This document shows positions 33,693-42,184 of a DNA stretch of 64,000 nucleotides, piece by piece. The stretch is from NCBI GenBank assembly GCA_965250245.1, contig OZ252296.1, positions 4,030,001-4,094,000 on the forward strand, written 5' to 3'. The notes below the pieces were generated by a model. It was not told the origin of the DNA. It was given only the letters and a program-made list of their open reading frames with translations, and did not search any database. Position 1 is the stretch's first letter. Every line of letters begins with the position of its first letter. Source of the stretch: JABDIP01 sp965250245. Lineage in GTDB: Bacteria; Pseudomonadota; Alphaproteobacteria; DSM-16000; Inquilinaceae. Made by a program: the position numbers and the translations under genes.

Positions 33693-34478
33693 ATGCTGGT
33701 TTGTTCCGGCCTGACGAAACGGTTCGCATCACTGGCCGCCGTCGATGGCGTATCGCTCTCGATCGAGCGCGGCGAGATGGTTGGCATCATCGGACGGTCG
33801 GGCGCGGGGAAATCGACGCTGCTGCGCCTGCTGAACCGCCTCATCGAACCCAGCGACGGCAAGATCACCCATGGCGGCCAGGAGGTCACCGGCCTGAAGG
33901 GGCGCGACCTGCGCCTCTGGCGGGCGCACTGCGCGATGATCTTCCAGCAGTTCAATCTGGTGGAGCGGCTGGACGTGCTGACCAATGTGCTGGTCGGGCG
34001 CATCGCCCATCATGGCTTCCTCGGCTCCATGGCCAAGCGCTTCTCGGACGTGGAGCGGACCCAGGCGATCGAAGCCCTCGACCGGTTGGACCTGGCACCC
34101 CAGGCGCTGCAGCGGGCGGGAACCCTGTCCGGCGGACAGCAGCAGCGGGTCGCGATCGCCAAGGCGCTGGTGCAGGAGCCGGACATCATGCTGGCCGACG
34201 AGCCGATCGCCTCGCTGGACCCGGCCAACGCCAAGCGAGTCATGGACGCGCTGCGCACGATCAATCGCGAGGACGGCATCACCATCCTGGTGAACCTGCA
34301 CACGCTTGATACGGCCCGCGCCTATTGCGACCGCATCATCGGGATGAGCCAGGGGCGCATCGTCTTCGACGGCCCGCCCGGGGCGCTGACCACGGACCGC
34401 GCCCGGGAGATCTACGGCCAGCAGGATCCCGCCGATCTGGACGAGAGCATCACGTCGACGGCGGTCGCCGCGGAGTAG
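33693..34478 (+). CDS. phnC: Phosphonate ABC transporter ATP-binding protein
   Basis: The ATPase of the phosphonate importer, 261 residues. Walker A is GRSGAGKST, the Q-loop FQQFNLVERLDVLTNVLVGRI is typical of PhnC, the signature is LSGGQQQRVAIAKAL, and Walker B is IMLADEPIASLD with switch His in NLHTLDTA. I start at the ATG at 33693 (GGGGG upstream), which gives the usual MLxxxGLTKRF N-terminus; an in-frame ATG at 33663 would add 10 residues. It is the first gene of phnC-phnD-phnE-phnE-acetyltransferase and lies behind a Pho box. Confidence 0.94.
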   Translation: MLVCSGLTKRFASLAAVDGVSLSIERGEMVGIIGRSGAGKSTLLRLLNRLIEPSDGKITHGGQEVTGLKGRDLRLWRAHCAMIFQQFNLVERLDVLTNVLVGRIAHHGFLGSMAKRFSDVERTQAIEALDRLDLAPQALQRAGTLSGGQQQRVAIAKALVQEPDIMLADEPIASLDPANAKRVMDALRTINREDGITILVNLHTLDTARAYCDRIIGMSQGRIVFDGPPGALTTDRAREIYGQQDPADLDESITSTAVAAE

Positions 34479-34525
34479 GCGCCGCCGGGTCGGCCGGCGG
34501 CTGGATTTCACACAGGGAGAGAGGG

Positions 34526-35452
34526 ATGAACAAGCTGTTTGGTTTGATCGCCGCGGCCGGGATGGCCACGGCCATGGCAACCGGGTCGGCGCTGGCCGAC
34601 GAGTGGAAGGGCGAGTTCGACGAGCTGCGCTTCGGCATCCTGTCCGGCGAGAACGCCGCCGACGCCACCATGCGCTACACCCCGTTCAAGGAGTACCTGG
34701 AGCGCGAGCTGGGCGTGGACGTGAAGATCTTCACCGCCTCCTCCTATGACGGCGTGATCCAGGCCATCGCCGCCGACCAGATCGAATTCGCCTTCTTCGG
34801 CTCCTCCTCCTACGCCGCCGCCTATACCGAGACCGAGGGCGGCGTCACCCCGCTGCTGACCCGCATCAAGGACGACGGCACCACCGGCTACACCTCGGTG
34901 GTCGTGGTGCGGTGCGATTCCGGCTACGAGACGCTGGACGACCTGGAGGGCAAGGTCATGGCCTTCGCCGATCCGGACTCGACCTCCGGCTACGCGGTCC
35001 CCTACTTCAACCTCCGCAAGGAGGGCTACGATCCGGAGACCTATTTCTCCGCCACGCCGTTCTCCGGCGGGCATGAGATCGGCATCCTCGGCGTCTACAA
35101 CGGCCAATACGACGCCGCCGCCACCTGGATCAACAACGACGCCGACGGCCGGCCCCAGCGCATGGTCGAGAAGGGCATGATCGAAGACGGCCAGATCTGC
35201 TGGATCTGGCGCTCGCCGGAGATCACCAGCGGCCCGTTCACCGCCCGCGCCAACCTGCCGCAGGATCTGATGGACGAGATGTCCCAGGCCGTGATGACGA
35301 TTCCGGAGAACGATCCGGAAGCCTTCCTGGCGATGAAAGGCGGCCCGGACGCGCCGCAGGTCGGTTGGATCGAAGTGACCCATGAGCGCTATGACTGGAT
35401 CGTCCAGATGCGCGAGGAGATCCGCGAGATCCGCCGCAACCGCGGCAGCTGA
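34526..35452 (+). CDS. phnD: Phosphonate ABC transporter substrate-binding protein
   Basis: A 308-residue periplasmic phosphonate-binding protein. The signal peptide is residues 1 to about 24 (MNKLFGLIAAAGMATAMATG, then ALADE). Family landmarks are LRFGILSGENAADATMRYTPF, the SSYDGVIQAIAADQIEFAFFGSSSY block that shapes the ligand pocket, and ADPDSTSGYAVPYF with the ligand-contacting serines and threonine. The ATG at 34526 has GGGAGAGAGGG upstream. It lies 47 bp after phnC and delivers ligand to the two PhnE permeases. Confidence 0.94.
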   Translation: MNKLFGLIAAAGMATAMATGSALADEWKGEFDELRFGILSGENAADATMRYTPFKEYLERELGVDVKIFTASSYDGVIQAIAADQIEFAFFGSSSYAAAYTETEGGVTPLLTRIKDDGTTGYTSVVVVRCDSGYETLDDLEGKVMAFADPDSTSGYAVPYFNLRKEGYDPETYFSATPFSGGHEIGILGVYNGQYDAAATWINNDADGRPQRMVEKGMIEDGQICWIWRSPEITSGPFTARANLPQDLMDEMSQAVMTIPENDPEAFLAMKGGPDAPQVGWIEVTHERYDWIVQMREEIREIRRNRGS

Positions 35453-35543
35453 TCACGCGGTCAGGTGACCCGCTGGCGGCCCGGCCAACCGTTCAGGCCG
35501 CGCCGCCAGCGTCCACCCGCCCCAGCCCCCACAGATCAGGCCG

Positions 35544-36431
35544 ATGTCCGCACCTTCCCTATCGGCGCCGTCGGCGGCGGTCGTCGCGTTCCGCGACGAC
35601 TACGCCGCCGCCCGCAGCCGGGCGCTGCGCAACCAGGCCATCTTCATCGTCGTCTTCCTGCTGTGCTTCCTGGCATCGGCAGCCATCGGCGAGTTCTACC
35701 CCGAGCGCATCCTGCGCGGCATCCCGCGGCTCGGCGAGTTCATCGCCAAGATCATCCCGGACCTCTCCTGGGAGACGCTCGGGGCAGATCTGGCGGAATG
35801 GTTCAAGCCCTGGAAGATCTGGCTCGGCCTGCTGCTCGAGACCATCCTGATCGCCTATCTGGCGACCCTGATCGGCATCGTCGCCGGTTTCACGCTCAGC
35901 TTCTCCGCCTCGCGCAACCTGGCGCCCAACACATGGGTGCTCTGGTTCAGCCGGCGCGCCCTGGAAATCGCGCGCACCGTGCCGGACCTGGTCTGGGCCC
36001 TGATCTTCGTCTTCTGCTTCGGCATCGGGCCCATGGCCGGCGTGCTGGCGATCGGGCTGCATGCCACCGGCGCTTTGGGCAAGCTCTATTCGGAAGCCAA
36101 CGAGAACATCTCCATGCGCGCCGTGGAGGGCCTGCGCGCCGCCGGGGGAAGCTGGTGGCAGACGATCCGCTACGCGGTCGTGCCGCAGGTGCTGCCGAAC
36201 ATCCTCAGCTACTCGCTGCTGCGCTTCGAGATCAACGTGCGCTCCTCGACCATCATCGGCTTCGTCGGCGCCGGCGGGCTCGGGCAGGAGCTCAGGACCG
36301 CGATCTCCTTCCAGTACTACACCGACATCTCCGCCCTCTTCCTGATCATCCTGCTGACCGTCGTGGTGATCGACTTCTCCTGCGAGAAGGTCCGGCATCA
36401 CTTCATCGGCCTCACGGAGCGCGCCCTGTGA
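35544..36431 (+). CDS. phnE: Phosphonate ABC transporter permease PhnE (first copy)
   Basis: A 295-residue inner-membrane permease with about six hydrophobic segments. It has the PhnE-type ETILIAYLATLIGIVAGFTLSF region and the cytoplasmic coupling loop AVEGLRAAGGSWWQTIRYAVVPQVLPN. The N-terminal 30 residues are cytoplasmic. The gene starts 91 bp after phnD and overlaps the second phnE by 4 bp (GTGA). Two PhnE subunits probably form a heterodimeric channel, as in other alphaproteobacterial phn loci. Confidence 0.92.
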   Translation: MSAPSLSAPSAAVVAFRDDYAAARSRALRNQAIFIVVFLLCFLASAAIGEFYPERILRGIPRLGEFIAKIIPDLSWETLGADLAEWFKPWKIWLGLLLETILIAYLATLIGIVAGFTLSFSASRNLAPNTWVLWFSRRALEIARTVPDLVWALIFVFCFGIGPMAGVLAIGLHATGALGKLYSEANENISMRAVEGLRAAGGSWWQTIRYAVVPQVLPNILSYSLLRFEINVRSSTIIGFVGAGGLGQELRTAISFQYYTDISALFLIILLTVVVIDFSCEKVRHHFIGLTERAL

Positions 36432-37297
36432 CCGCCTTGTCCGAGATCACCCAGGACCGCATCGACCGCGCCCGGGCCATGGCGCCCGAGGCTTTCCAGG
36501 CGCCGCTGCGCACGCGGTTGGCCCGTGCGGCGACCTGGGCCGTACTGATCGGCCTGACCGCCTATACGCTGGTCGACTTCAACTTCTCGCCGCAGCGCAT
36601 CTGGCTCGGCCTGGGCCAGCTCGGCCATGTGATGAGCTTCATGTTCCCACCATATCTCTGGGAGGAATGGGACCTCTTCATGGAGCCGGTCATCGCGATC
36701 GGCGAGACCCTGGCAATGGCGTTCCTCGGGACCCTGCTCGGCGCCATGGTCGCGTTCCCGCTCGGTTTCCTGGGTGCGAAGAACATCATGCCGGTGGAAT
36801 GGTTCCGGCTGCTCTCGCGGCGGGGCTTCGACATCGTCCGGGCCTTCGAGACGCTGGTGCTGGCGCTGATCTTCATCCGCGCCTTCGGACTCGGCCCATT
36901 GGCCGGCATCTTCGCCATCGCCGTTTCGGAAGTCGGCACGCTGTCCAAGCTGTTCGCCGAGGCGATCGAGAACACCGAGCGGCGGCAGGTCGAAGGCGTG
37001 CGCGCTGCCGGCGCCGACCGGCCGCAATCGATCCGCTTCGCGGTGCTGCCCCAGGTTCTGCCGGTGATGCTGTCGAACGTGCTGTACCAGTTCGAATCCA
37101 ACACCCGCTCGGCGACTATCCTCGGCATCGTCGGCGCGGGCGGCATCGGCTTCCTGCTCTACGACCGCATCCGCATCAACGCCTGGCCGGAGGTGATGTC
37201 GATCGTCATCCTGATCCTTATCACCGTCTACATGATCGACAACCTGTCGGCCTGGCTGAGGATGAAGATCATCGGCAGGACGGAGACCGCCGCCTGA
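36428..37297 (+). CDS. phnE: Phosphonate ABC transporter permease PhnE (second copy)
   Basis: A 289-residue inner-membrane permease paralogous to the preceding gene. Helices start at about residue 36, with ETLAMAFLGTLLGAMVAFPLGFLGAKN and the coupling loop QVEGVRAAGADRPQSIRFAVLPQVLP. The GTG at 36428 overlaps the upstream TGA as GTGA; no better start exists, and the protein begins MTALSEITQDRIDRARAM. Its own stop overlaps the next ATG by one base (TGATG). The frame is open upstream through phnE1, but that is only an open frame, not a fusion. Confidence 0.92.
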   Translation: MTALSEITQDRIDRARAMAPEAFQAPLRTRLARAATWAVLIGLTAYTLVDFNFSPQRIWLGLGQLGHVMSFMFPPYLWEEWDLFMEPVIAIGETLAMAFLGTLLGAMVAFPLGFLGAKNIMPVEWFRLLSRRGFDIVRAFETLVLALIFIRAFGLGPLAGIFAIAVSEVGTLSKLFAEAIENTERRQVEGVRAAGADRPQSIRFAVLPQVLPVMLSNVLYQFESNTRSATILGIVGAGGIGFLLYDRIRINAWPEVMSIVILILITVYMIDNLSAWLRMKIIGRTETAA

Positions 37298-37956
37298 TGG
37301 CCGCCGAGCCCGAGCAACCTCCGCCGCGTCGCGATCCCAGCCGCAAGCCGGCGCTGACGCAGGCACCGAACATCCATCCAACAGCGATCGTGACCGATTG
37401 CGAATTGGGGGATTGGACGGAAATCGGCGCCGGCACGTCGATGTCCCAGGTCGAGATGGGCGACTACTCCTACATCACCCGGCGCTGCGACATGGTCTGG
37501 TCGACCATCGGCAAGTTCTGCTCGATCGCCAATGACACCCGCATCAACCCGGGCAACCACCCCTCCTGGCGGGTCTCCCAGCACCATTTCTCCTACCGCG
37601 CCGCCGCCTATGGGCTGGGGGAGGACGACCGCGACTTCTTCGAGTGGCGCAAATCGCACCACGTCACGATCGGACATGACGTCTGGATCGGGCACGGCGC
37701 CGTCATCCTGCCCGGCAAGTCGGTGGGCGCCGGTGCAATCGTCGCGGCCGGGGCGGTGGTGTCGCGCGACGTGCCGGATTACACCGTGGTCGGCGGGGTG
37801 CCGGCGCGCCCGATCAAACGGCGCTTTACCGAGGCCCAGGCCGACGGGCTGTTGGCCCTGGCCTGGTGGGACTGGCCACGCGACCGGTTGAAGGCCGCTC
37901 TGGGCGACATCCGCGCCCTGTCAGTCGACGAATTCCTGGAGAAGTACGGGGCCTGA
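37297..37956 (+). CDS. Phosphonate-associated hexapeptide-repeat acyltransferase
   Basis: A 219-residue left-handed beta-helix transferase. After about 20 Pro/Arg-rich residues come hexapeptide repeats (IHPTAIVTDCELGDWTEIG, VEMGDYSYI), a loop with NPGNHPSWRVSQHHFSYR, and the second coil set VTIGHDVWIGHGAVI with GVPARPIKRRF, as in chloramphenicol/xenobiotic acetyltransferases. Homologues of this kind are recurrent in phosphonate gene clusters. The start overlaps the phnE stop by one base. Acetylation of a phosphonate or aminophosphonate is a plausible role but not shown by the sequence. Confidence 0.85.
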   Translation: MAAEPEQPPPRRDPSRKPALTQAPNIHPTAIVTDCELGDWTEIGAGTSMSQVEMGDYSYITRRCDMVWSTIGKFCSIANDTRINPGNHPSWRVSQHHFSYRAAAYGLGEDDRDFFEWRKSHHVTIGHDVWIGHGAVILPGKSVGAGAIVAAGAVVSRDVPDYTVVGGVPARPIKRRFTEAQADGLLALAWWDWPRDRLKAALGDIRALSVDEFLEKYGA

Positions 37957-37964
37957 TCGCGCCG

Positions 37965-39140
37965 TCAGGAAACCCTGCGACCGGCCCGCCATGCCGCCAC
38001 GACGACCGGATGCCCGTCCGTCGGACGGATACGCAGCAGGTCCGCACGCAGGCCCTCGGCCACGCGGCCGCGATCGGTCAGCCCGGCCGCCCGCGCCGGA
38101 TTGGCCGTCGCCATGGCGGTCGCCGCGGGAAGATCGGCGTCGATATCCGGGTCGTCGGCAATGCGGAACACCGCGTCGAGGATCGACCGAGGGACGTAAT
38201 CCGACGCCAGCACATCGACCAGCCCTTCGACCAGCAGGTCCTTGACCGCCACGTTTCCGGATTGCGACCCGCCGCGCACGTAGTTCGGCGCCCCGGCCAC
38301 GACGGTCAGGCCGTGCGCACGCGAATGCCGCGCGGCTTCCAGCGTCGTCGGGAACTCGGCGATGGTCGCGCGGTCGCGGACGGACTCCTCGACATGCTCG
38401 ACGGTCGTGTCGTCATGGCTCATCAGCGGCAGGCCGTGCTCCTGGACCAGCGCGACAACCTCCCGCCGGATCACGTCTGCCACCGCGGCGGATTTGGCGA
38501 TCGTCGCCTTCATTTCCGCCTCGACGTCTTCCCGGCTGCGCCCGGATTCCTTGATGCTTCTGCTTATGTAGGCCTCGACGTCGCGGCTCTGCCGGCCGCC
38601 CGGCGTGTGGTCCATCACCGAGGCCACGCGGACGATTGCGCGACCGATCGCCTGCCGCGTCAAATCGGGCGTCGCCGGGTCGATGACCTCGCAACGCAGA
38701 TGCACCAGGTGTTCGGCCCGCAACATGCCGCCGGCCTCGGCCCGCTCCAGGGCCTCGATCATCGGCAGCAGGATCTCCCGGCGTTCCGGGTTCTTCCAGG
38801 CGGTCCCGACGCAGAGGGAATCGAAGACGGTGGTGATGCCGCCGCCGATCACCTGGGCGTCGTGGGACAGGGCCGCGGACAGGGCGTCCCAGCGGACATG
38901 GGTGCGCGGAAAGATGTGCTTCTCGAAATGGTCGGTGTGCACGTCGACAAGGCCCGGCATGACCAGGTCGCCACGGCAATCGACGGCCCCGGTTGGCACC
39001 GCATCGCCCTCCTCGACCTCCGTGATCCGCCCGCGATCGAGCGCGACACGCCCCGGGACGATCTGCTCGTCCAACACGAGGCGGGCGTTGGCCAGAACGC
39101 AGGATTCGGCATTCGTTTCAGTCGCTAGAACGGAATCCAT
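37965..39140 (-). CDS. phnM: Alpha-D-ribose 1-methylphosphonate 5-triphosphate diphosphatase
   Basis: A 391-residue metal-dependent hydrolase of the amidohydrolase superfamily that removes pyrophosphate from the ribosyl-phosphonate triphosphate in the C-P lyase pathway. It has the PhnM hallmark VDVHTDHFEKHIFPR (metal ligands from H68), GGGITTVFDSL, the later HLRCEV and LMSHDDTT motifs, and ASDYVPRS with the catalytic aspartate. It is convergent with the acyltransferase gene (8-bp gap) and not in the phnCDE transcript. The start at 39140 removes 39 upstream residues with poor coding character. The C-P lyase core genes that it needs are not in the window. Confidence 0.93.
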   Translation of the reverse strand: MDSVLATETNAESCVLANARLVLDEQIVPGRVALDRGRITEVEEGDAVPTGAVDCRGDLVMPGLVDVHTDHFEKHIFPRTHVRWDALSAALSHDAQVIGGGITTVFDSLCVGTAWKNPERREILLPMIEALERAEAGGMLRAEHLVHLRCEVIDPATPDLTRQAIGRAIVRVASVMDHTPGGRQSRDVEAYISRSIKESGRSREDVEAEMKATIAKSAAVADVIRREVVALVQEHGLPLMSHDDTTVEHVEESVRDRATIAEFPTTLEAARHSRAHGLTVVAGAPNYVRGGSQSGNVAVKDLLVEGLVDVLASDYVPRSILDAVFRIADDPDIDADLPAATAMATANPARAAGLTDRGRVAEGLRADLLRIRPTDGHPVVVAAWRAGRRVS

Positions 39141-39282
39141 CGCATGGTCCTGGAGCAGTAGGCGCCCCGCCGGCCGGCAGCACCTGTCGGCGGCGCAGTG
39201 TTGTAACGGTCGCTCGCCCGAGCGGCAACACGGACGGGACGCCCCTCTTGGTCTCAAGCAACGATAAGGCGGTCCTGTGGCA

Positions 39283-39303
39283 ATGACGTTGCGGAAACGT
39301 CAT
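39283..39303. promoter_or_regulatory. Perfect 8-bp inverted repeat upstream of phnM
   Basis: ATGACGTT (39283-39290) and AACGTCAT (39296-39303) around a 5-nt spacer, a compact dyad of operator size in the 207-bp gap between phnM and the lyase-like gene, both on the minus strand. It could bind a GntR- or LacI-type regulator of phnM, or act in termination of the upstream gene; no T-tract is present. Confidence 0.35.
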
Positions 39304-39347
39304 GCGCCGATGACAGATCGGCGATGCCTTGAGTAGCGAGCGCTTTT

Positions 39348-40127
39348 TCAGCTCGCGCCGTCGGCTGCGATATCCGGGTTGCGGAACAGCACCACCGAAG
39401 TCGGCCGGTCGGGATCGCGCGACACGTCCCAGCGATAGATGCCGAACTTCACGTAGATGCTGTCGCCCTCGGCGACATTCTGACCGCGATAGGCGAAGGA
39501 CAGCGCGCCGTCGACATACAGCCGGACGAAGCCGTCGGCTCCGTCCGACCAGTGGGCATGGACGCGCACGTCGTGCCAGCGCCCGCGCAGCGCCGCCGAC
39601 GGGACGATGACGGGGTCCCGCCGAGGTTGCTGGTCGTGATCCCATTGGCTGAGCTTGTAGGCGTGGTCGAGCTTGACGCGCAGGTCGTCGGTGCCCCGGA
39701 TGAACAGGTCCAGCGCGGGATGGCTGCCGGGGACCTTGAGCTGGAACAGCGTGATGCCCATGCCGTTCCGCGGGGCCGCGAAGTCCTCCGGGATGAAGAC
39801 CTCGATCCGGTACCAGCTGCCTTCGCCGGACTGTTCGTCGAAGGGCCGCTTTTCCGCAACCGATGTCAGCTCCGCGCGCTCCCGGTCCAGGGCACAGTCG
39901 TCGACATGGCCGCGGCGCGCGCAGTCGCCCGGCGCCACCTCAAACCGGAAAACCGGTCTATCGGCGCTCTCGTCGATGACCCGGACCCCGTGATCGGCGA
40001 CGCCGTCCTCGATCTCGAACCCCTCCGGCAGCGAGCCTTCGGCGACCGAGATCCCGATGAAGCACGCGATCAGGACAACGGATGCGACGATGGCGCCATA
40101 GATGGCCGGTGAGAGGGATTTCGGCAT
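39348..40127 (-). CDS. Membrane-anchored heparin-lyase-I-like polysaccharide lyase
   Basis: A 259-residue protein with an N-terminal anchor helix (residues about 8-29) and a concanavalin-like jelly-roll of the polysaccharide lyase family (heparin lyase I/PL20 type). Recognisable blocks are GSWYRIEVFIPEDF, GITLFQLKVPGSHPALDLFI, and the family-typical W-x-V-x-V-x-x-HWS segment before DGFVRLYVDGALSF, then YVKFGIYRWD. It would act on an acidic polysaccharide in the periplasm or at the surface. It sits beside glycosyltransferase genes on the same strand (117-bp gap), which suggests trimming of a self-made polymer. Catalytic residues were not verified. Confidence 0.65.
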   Translation of the reverse strand: MPKSLSPAIYGAIVASVVLIACFIGISVAEGSLPEGFEIEDGVADHGVRVIDESADRPVFRFEVAPGDCARRGHVDDCALDRERAELTSVAEKRPFDEQSGEGSWYRIEVFIPEDFAAPRNGMGITLFQLKVPGSHPALDLFIRGTDDLRVKLDHAYKLSQWDHDQQPRRDPVIVPSAALRGRWHDVRVHAHWSDGADGFVRLYVDGALSFAYRGQNVAEGDSIYVKFGIYRWDVSRDPDRPTSVVLFRNPDIAADGAS

Positions 40128-40244
40128 GGAGTCGGGGTGCCCTTGAAGAATTCATCCCATCTCGGGAAAACGGCCCAGAACCTTACAAATTCCGCGATGC
40201 CGGCGCCAGCGCTGGGACCCCGCGAGATTGGCCGAAACGTGGTG

Positions 40245-40703
40245 TCAGGTCCGTCTGGCGGACGGCGCGTGACGGAAGATCCAAAACCGGTGCAGCAGGA
40301 AGTTGACGGCGGTCATCAGGATGACGGTGCCGACATAGGCGGCATAGAAGCCAAGAACGATGTTCAGGCCCGCGAACAGGGCCTGCCCGAGGATGACCGT
40401 CACCACCTTGGAGGCATGAAAGCGCAGGAACGCGGCAGCGAACGTCGTCCGCTCCGCGGCCATCCGCCAGGTGAAGAAATAGGACAGCAGGAAATTGGTC
40501 TCGATCGCCAGGATCGACGCCAGCAGGAAGACAGGCTGATCCCCCAGCCCGAATTCTTCCCGCAGCACCGCCGCGACCGCCAGCGGCAGCACGAAGGTGA
40601 ACCCGCCGACCATAAGGAAGCGGATCAGAGGGGAGCGCCAGGCGCGGCCCAGCAGGGCGCCGGTGGACCGGGTCACTTCGGCAACCATACCTGCAGATCC
40701 CAT
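40245..40703 (-). CDS. GtrA-family membrane protein (putative lipid-linked sugar flippase)
   Basis: A 152-residue inner-membrane protein with four hydrophobic segments: about residues 28-45, 55-74, 95-114 and 118-136. The GtrA signature reads LIRFLMVGGFTFVL at the start, the central NFLLSYFFTWRM, and NFLLHRFWIFR at the end. GtrA proteins are thought to flip polyprenyl-phosphate-linked sugars. The ATG at 40703 overlaps the end of the GT39-like gene by 31 bp, so the two are coupled. With the nearby DPM1-like enzyme this makes a Gtr-type set. Confidence 0.88.
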   Translation of the reverse strand: MGSAGMVAEVTRSTGALLGRAWRSPLIRFLMVGGFTFVLPLAVAAVLREEFGLGDQPVFLLASILAIETNFLLSYFFTWRMAAERTTFAAAFLRFHASKVVTVILGQALFAGLNIVLGFYAAYVGTVILMTAVNFLLHRFWIFRHAPSARRT

Positions 40704-42184
40704 TTCCAATCACTGTCCTCATAGGCCAGCACCCAGCCCTCTTCGGCCGCGGCGTGCCACCTGTCGCTCAGCGCCGGTTGGTAGGAGCGGCTGGACAGCA
40801 GCACCACCGCGTCCACGGTGCCGTCGCCCAGCAGTGCCGGATCCCGGTTCCTGGCAAGCCGGACGTCGCGATAGGCGCCGATTCCCTCGGTCAGGCAGGC
40901 GAGCGGTTCCTCGGTGAGCACGGTGCGGCCGGCCAGCGTTTGCCCGACGCCGTCACGGTAGCGGTTGAGCACGCCGTCATCCCATCCGGACCGGATGACA
41001 TAGCCGCCGACATTGCCGACGACGATCAATGCGGCCAGCGCCAAGGCGGCGTTCCGGCGGCGTCCGCCCCGCCGAAAGGCCAACGCGAGCGCGGCCCCGA
41101 CGAAGGCGCAGGCCGGCACGAACACGATGAAGTAATAGTGCGGATTGCGCAGCTCGATCAGCAGGAGCCCGAGGAAGGATGCGGCGAGCCAGCTCGCCAG
41201 AACGACCATGAGCTGGAGGTCGGCGCGGCGCAGCACCTCCTCCGCGCGACCGGCAATGGCTTCGCGCGCAACGAAGAGAAGGGTCAACCCGGCGCCGGCC
41301 AGGCCGAGCGCGGCAACCAGAAGCGACGGCCAGAACACGCCATAGGCGGCAAGGAAGATGTCGACGGCTTCGGACAGCGACAGGTTCACGCCGGCCGACC
41401 GGGTCTGCCCGGTCACCCGGGAGAGCTGGTGCAGCGTGTGCTCCAGGAACAGGTCGCCGCCGCGGGCGTACTGCCAGAGCACATAGGCGACGACGATTCC
41501 GGCAATGGTGGCCCCGGTGACGAACAGGGCGCGGCGGCGCATCGGGAAGAGCGCGAACAGGATCGCGACCTCGATCACGGTCCACGCGCCGATATGCTTG
41601 AAGATGATCGCCGCGCCGCCGAACAGCCCGGCCAGCACGGCCATGCCGATGCGATTGTCGCGCAACACCATCAACAGCGCGGCCTGCAGCCCGATAACAA
41701 ACAGGAACTGGACGTTCTCGAACCAGCCGATCCGGTTGGACAGGAAGGTCCACAGATCGATCTGGATCAGCGCGACGGCGCCGACGCCGACGAGCAACGG
41801 TAGGCGGGCCCAGAAGACCACTGCGCTGAACAGGCAGACCATGGCGATCTGAAAGGCGCCGGCGTTGATCACCCGCGCCAGCCAGATCAGATCGACATCG
41901 GCCAGGATGCGCGCCACGCCGCCGACCAGCCAGAAGTAGAAAGGCGGGTGAAATCCGTAGAACCCGCTGTCCACGGTTTCATCGGCGAGCAGGCGCACCT
42001 CGCCATGATCGCGCACTCCTTCGCAGATGCACAGATAGACTGACTCGTCCCACTCTAGTCCAGGGAATGCACCGATACCTTTCAGATGGATTAAAATTGC
42101 ATTAACGAAGATGAACAACGTTGACGACCAGGCCGCAATATTTAGTTGAATGGGCGATCTGGATACTATGGTGCGGCGCAACAT
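40673..42184 (-). CDS. Polytopic glycosyltransferase, GT39/ArnT-like (GT-C fold)
   Basis: A 503-residue inner-membrane enzyme with about ten hydrophobic segments. It fits GT-C/PMT-like transferases: an acidic motif in the first periplasmic loop (FPGLEWDESVYL, the WDE/DE pair expected to be catalytic), then GFHPPFYFWLVGG and a C-terminal soluble tail of about 100 residues. Such enzymes transfer a sugar from a polyprenyl-phosphate donor to a periplasmic acceptor. The ATG at 42184 is the only good start; it overlaps the divergent GT2 gene's 5' end, and both share CATG at 42182-42185. Acceptor and sugar are unknown. Confidence 0.85.
   Translation of the reverse strand: MLRRTIVSRSPIQLNIAAWSSTLFIFVNAILIHLKGIGAFPGLEWDESVYLCICEGVRDHGEVRLLADETVDSGFYGFHPPFYFWLVGGVARILADVDLIWLARVINAGAFQIAMVCLFSAVVFWARLPLLVGVGAVALIQIDLWTFLSNRIGWFENVQFLFVIGLQAALLMVLRDNRIGMAVLAGLFGGAAIIFKHIGAWTVIEVAILFALFPMRRRALFVTGATIAGIVVAYVLWQYARGGDLFLEHTLHQLSRVTGQTRSAGVNLSLSEAVDIFLAAYGVFWPSLLVAALGLAGAGLTLLFVAREAIAGRAEEVLRRADLQLMVVLASWLAASFLGLLLIELRNPHYYFIVFVPACAFVGAALALAFRRGGRRRNAALALAALIVVGNVGGYVIRSGWDDGVLNRYRDGVGQTLAGRTVLTEEPLACLTEGIGAYRDVRLARNRDPALLGDGTVDAVVLLSSRSYQPALSDRWHAAAEEGWVLAYEDSDWKWDLQVWLPK

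Noticed and set aside
35465..37956. Apparent fusions of phnE1-phnE2 and phnE2-acyltransferase in single open frames
   Set aside because: The frames merely lack stops upstream; real starts at 36428 (GTGA overlap) and 37297 (TGATG overlap) fit separate proteins of normal length.
39310..39316. Single CTGTCAT on the minus strand upstream of phnM as a Pho box
   Set aside because: No second unit at 11-bp spacing on either side, so alone it is not a credible PhoB site.
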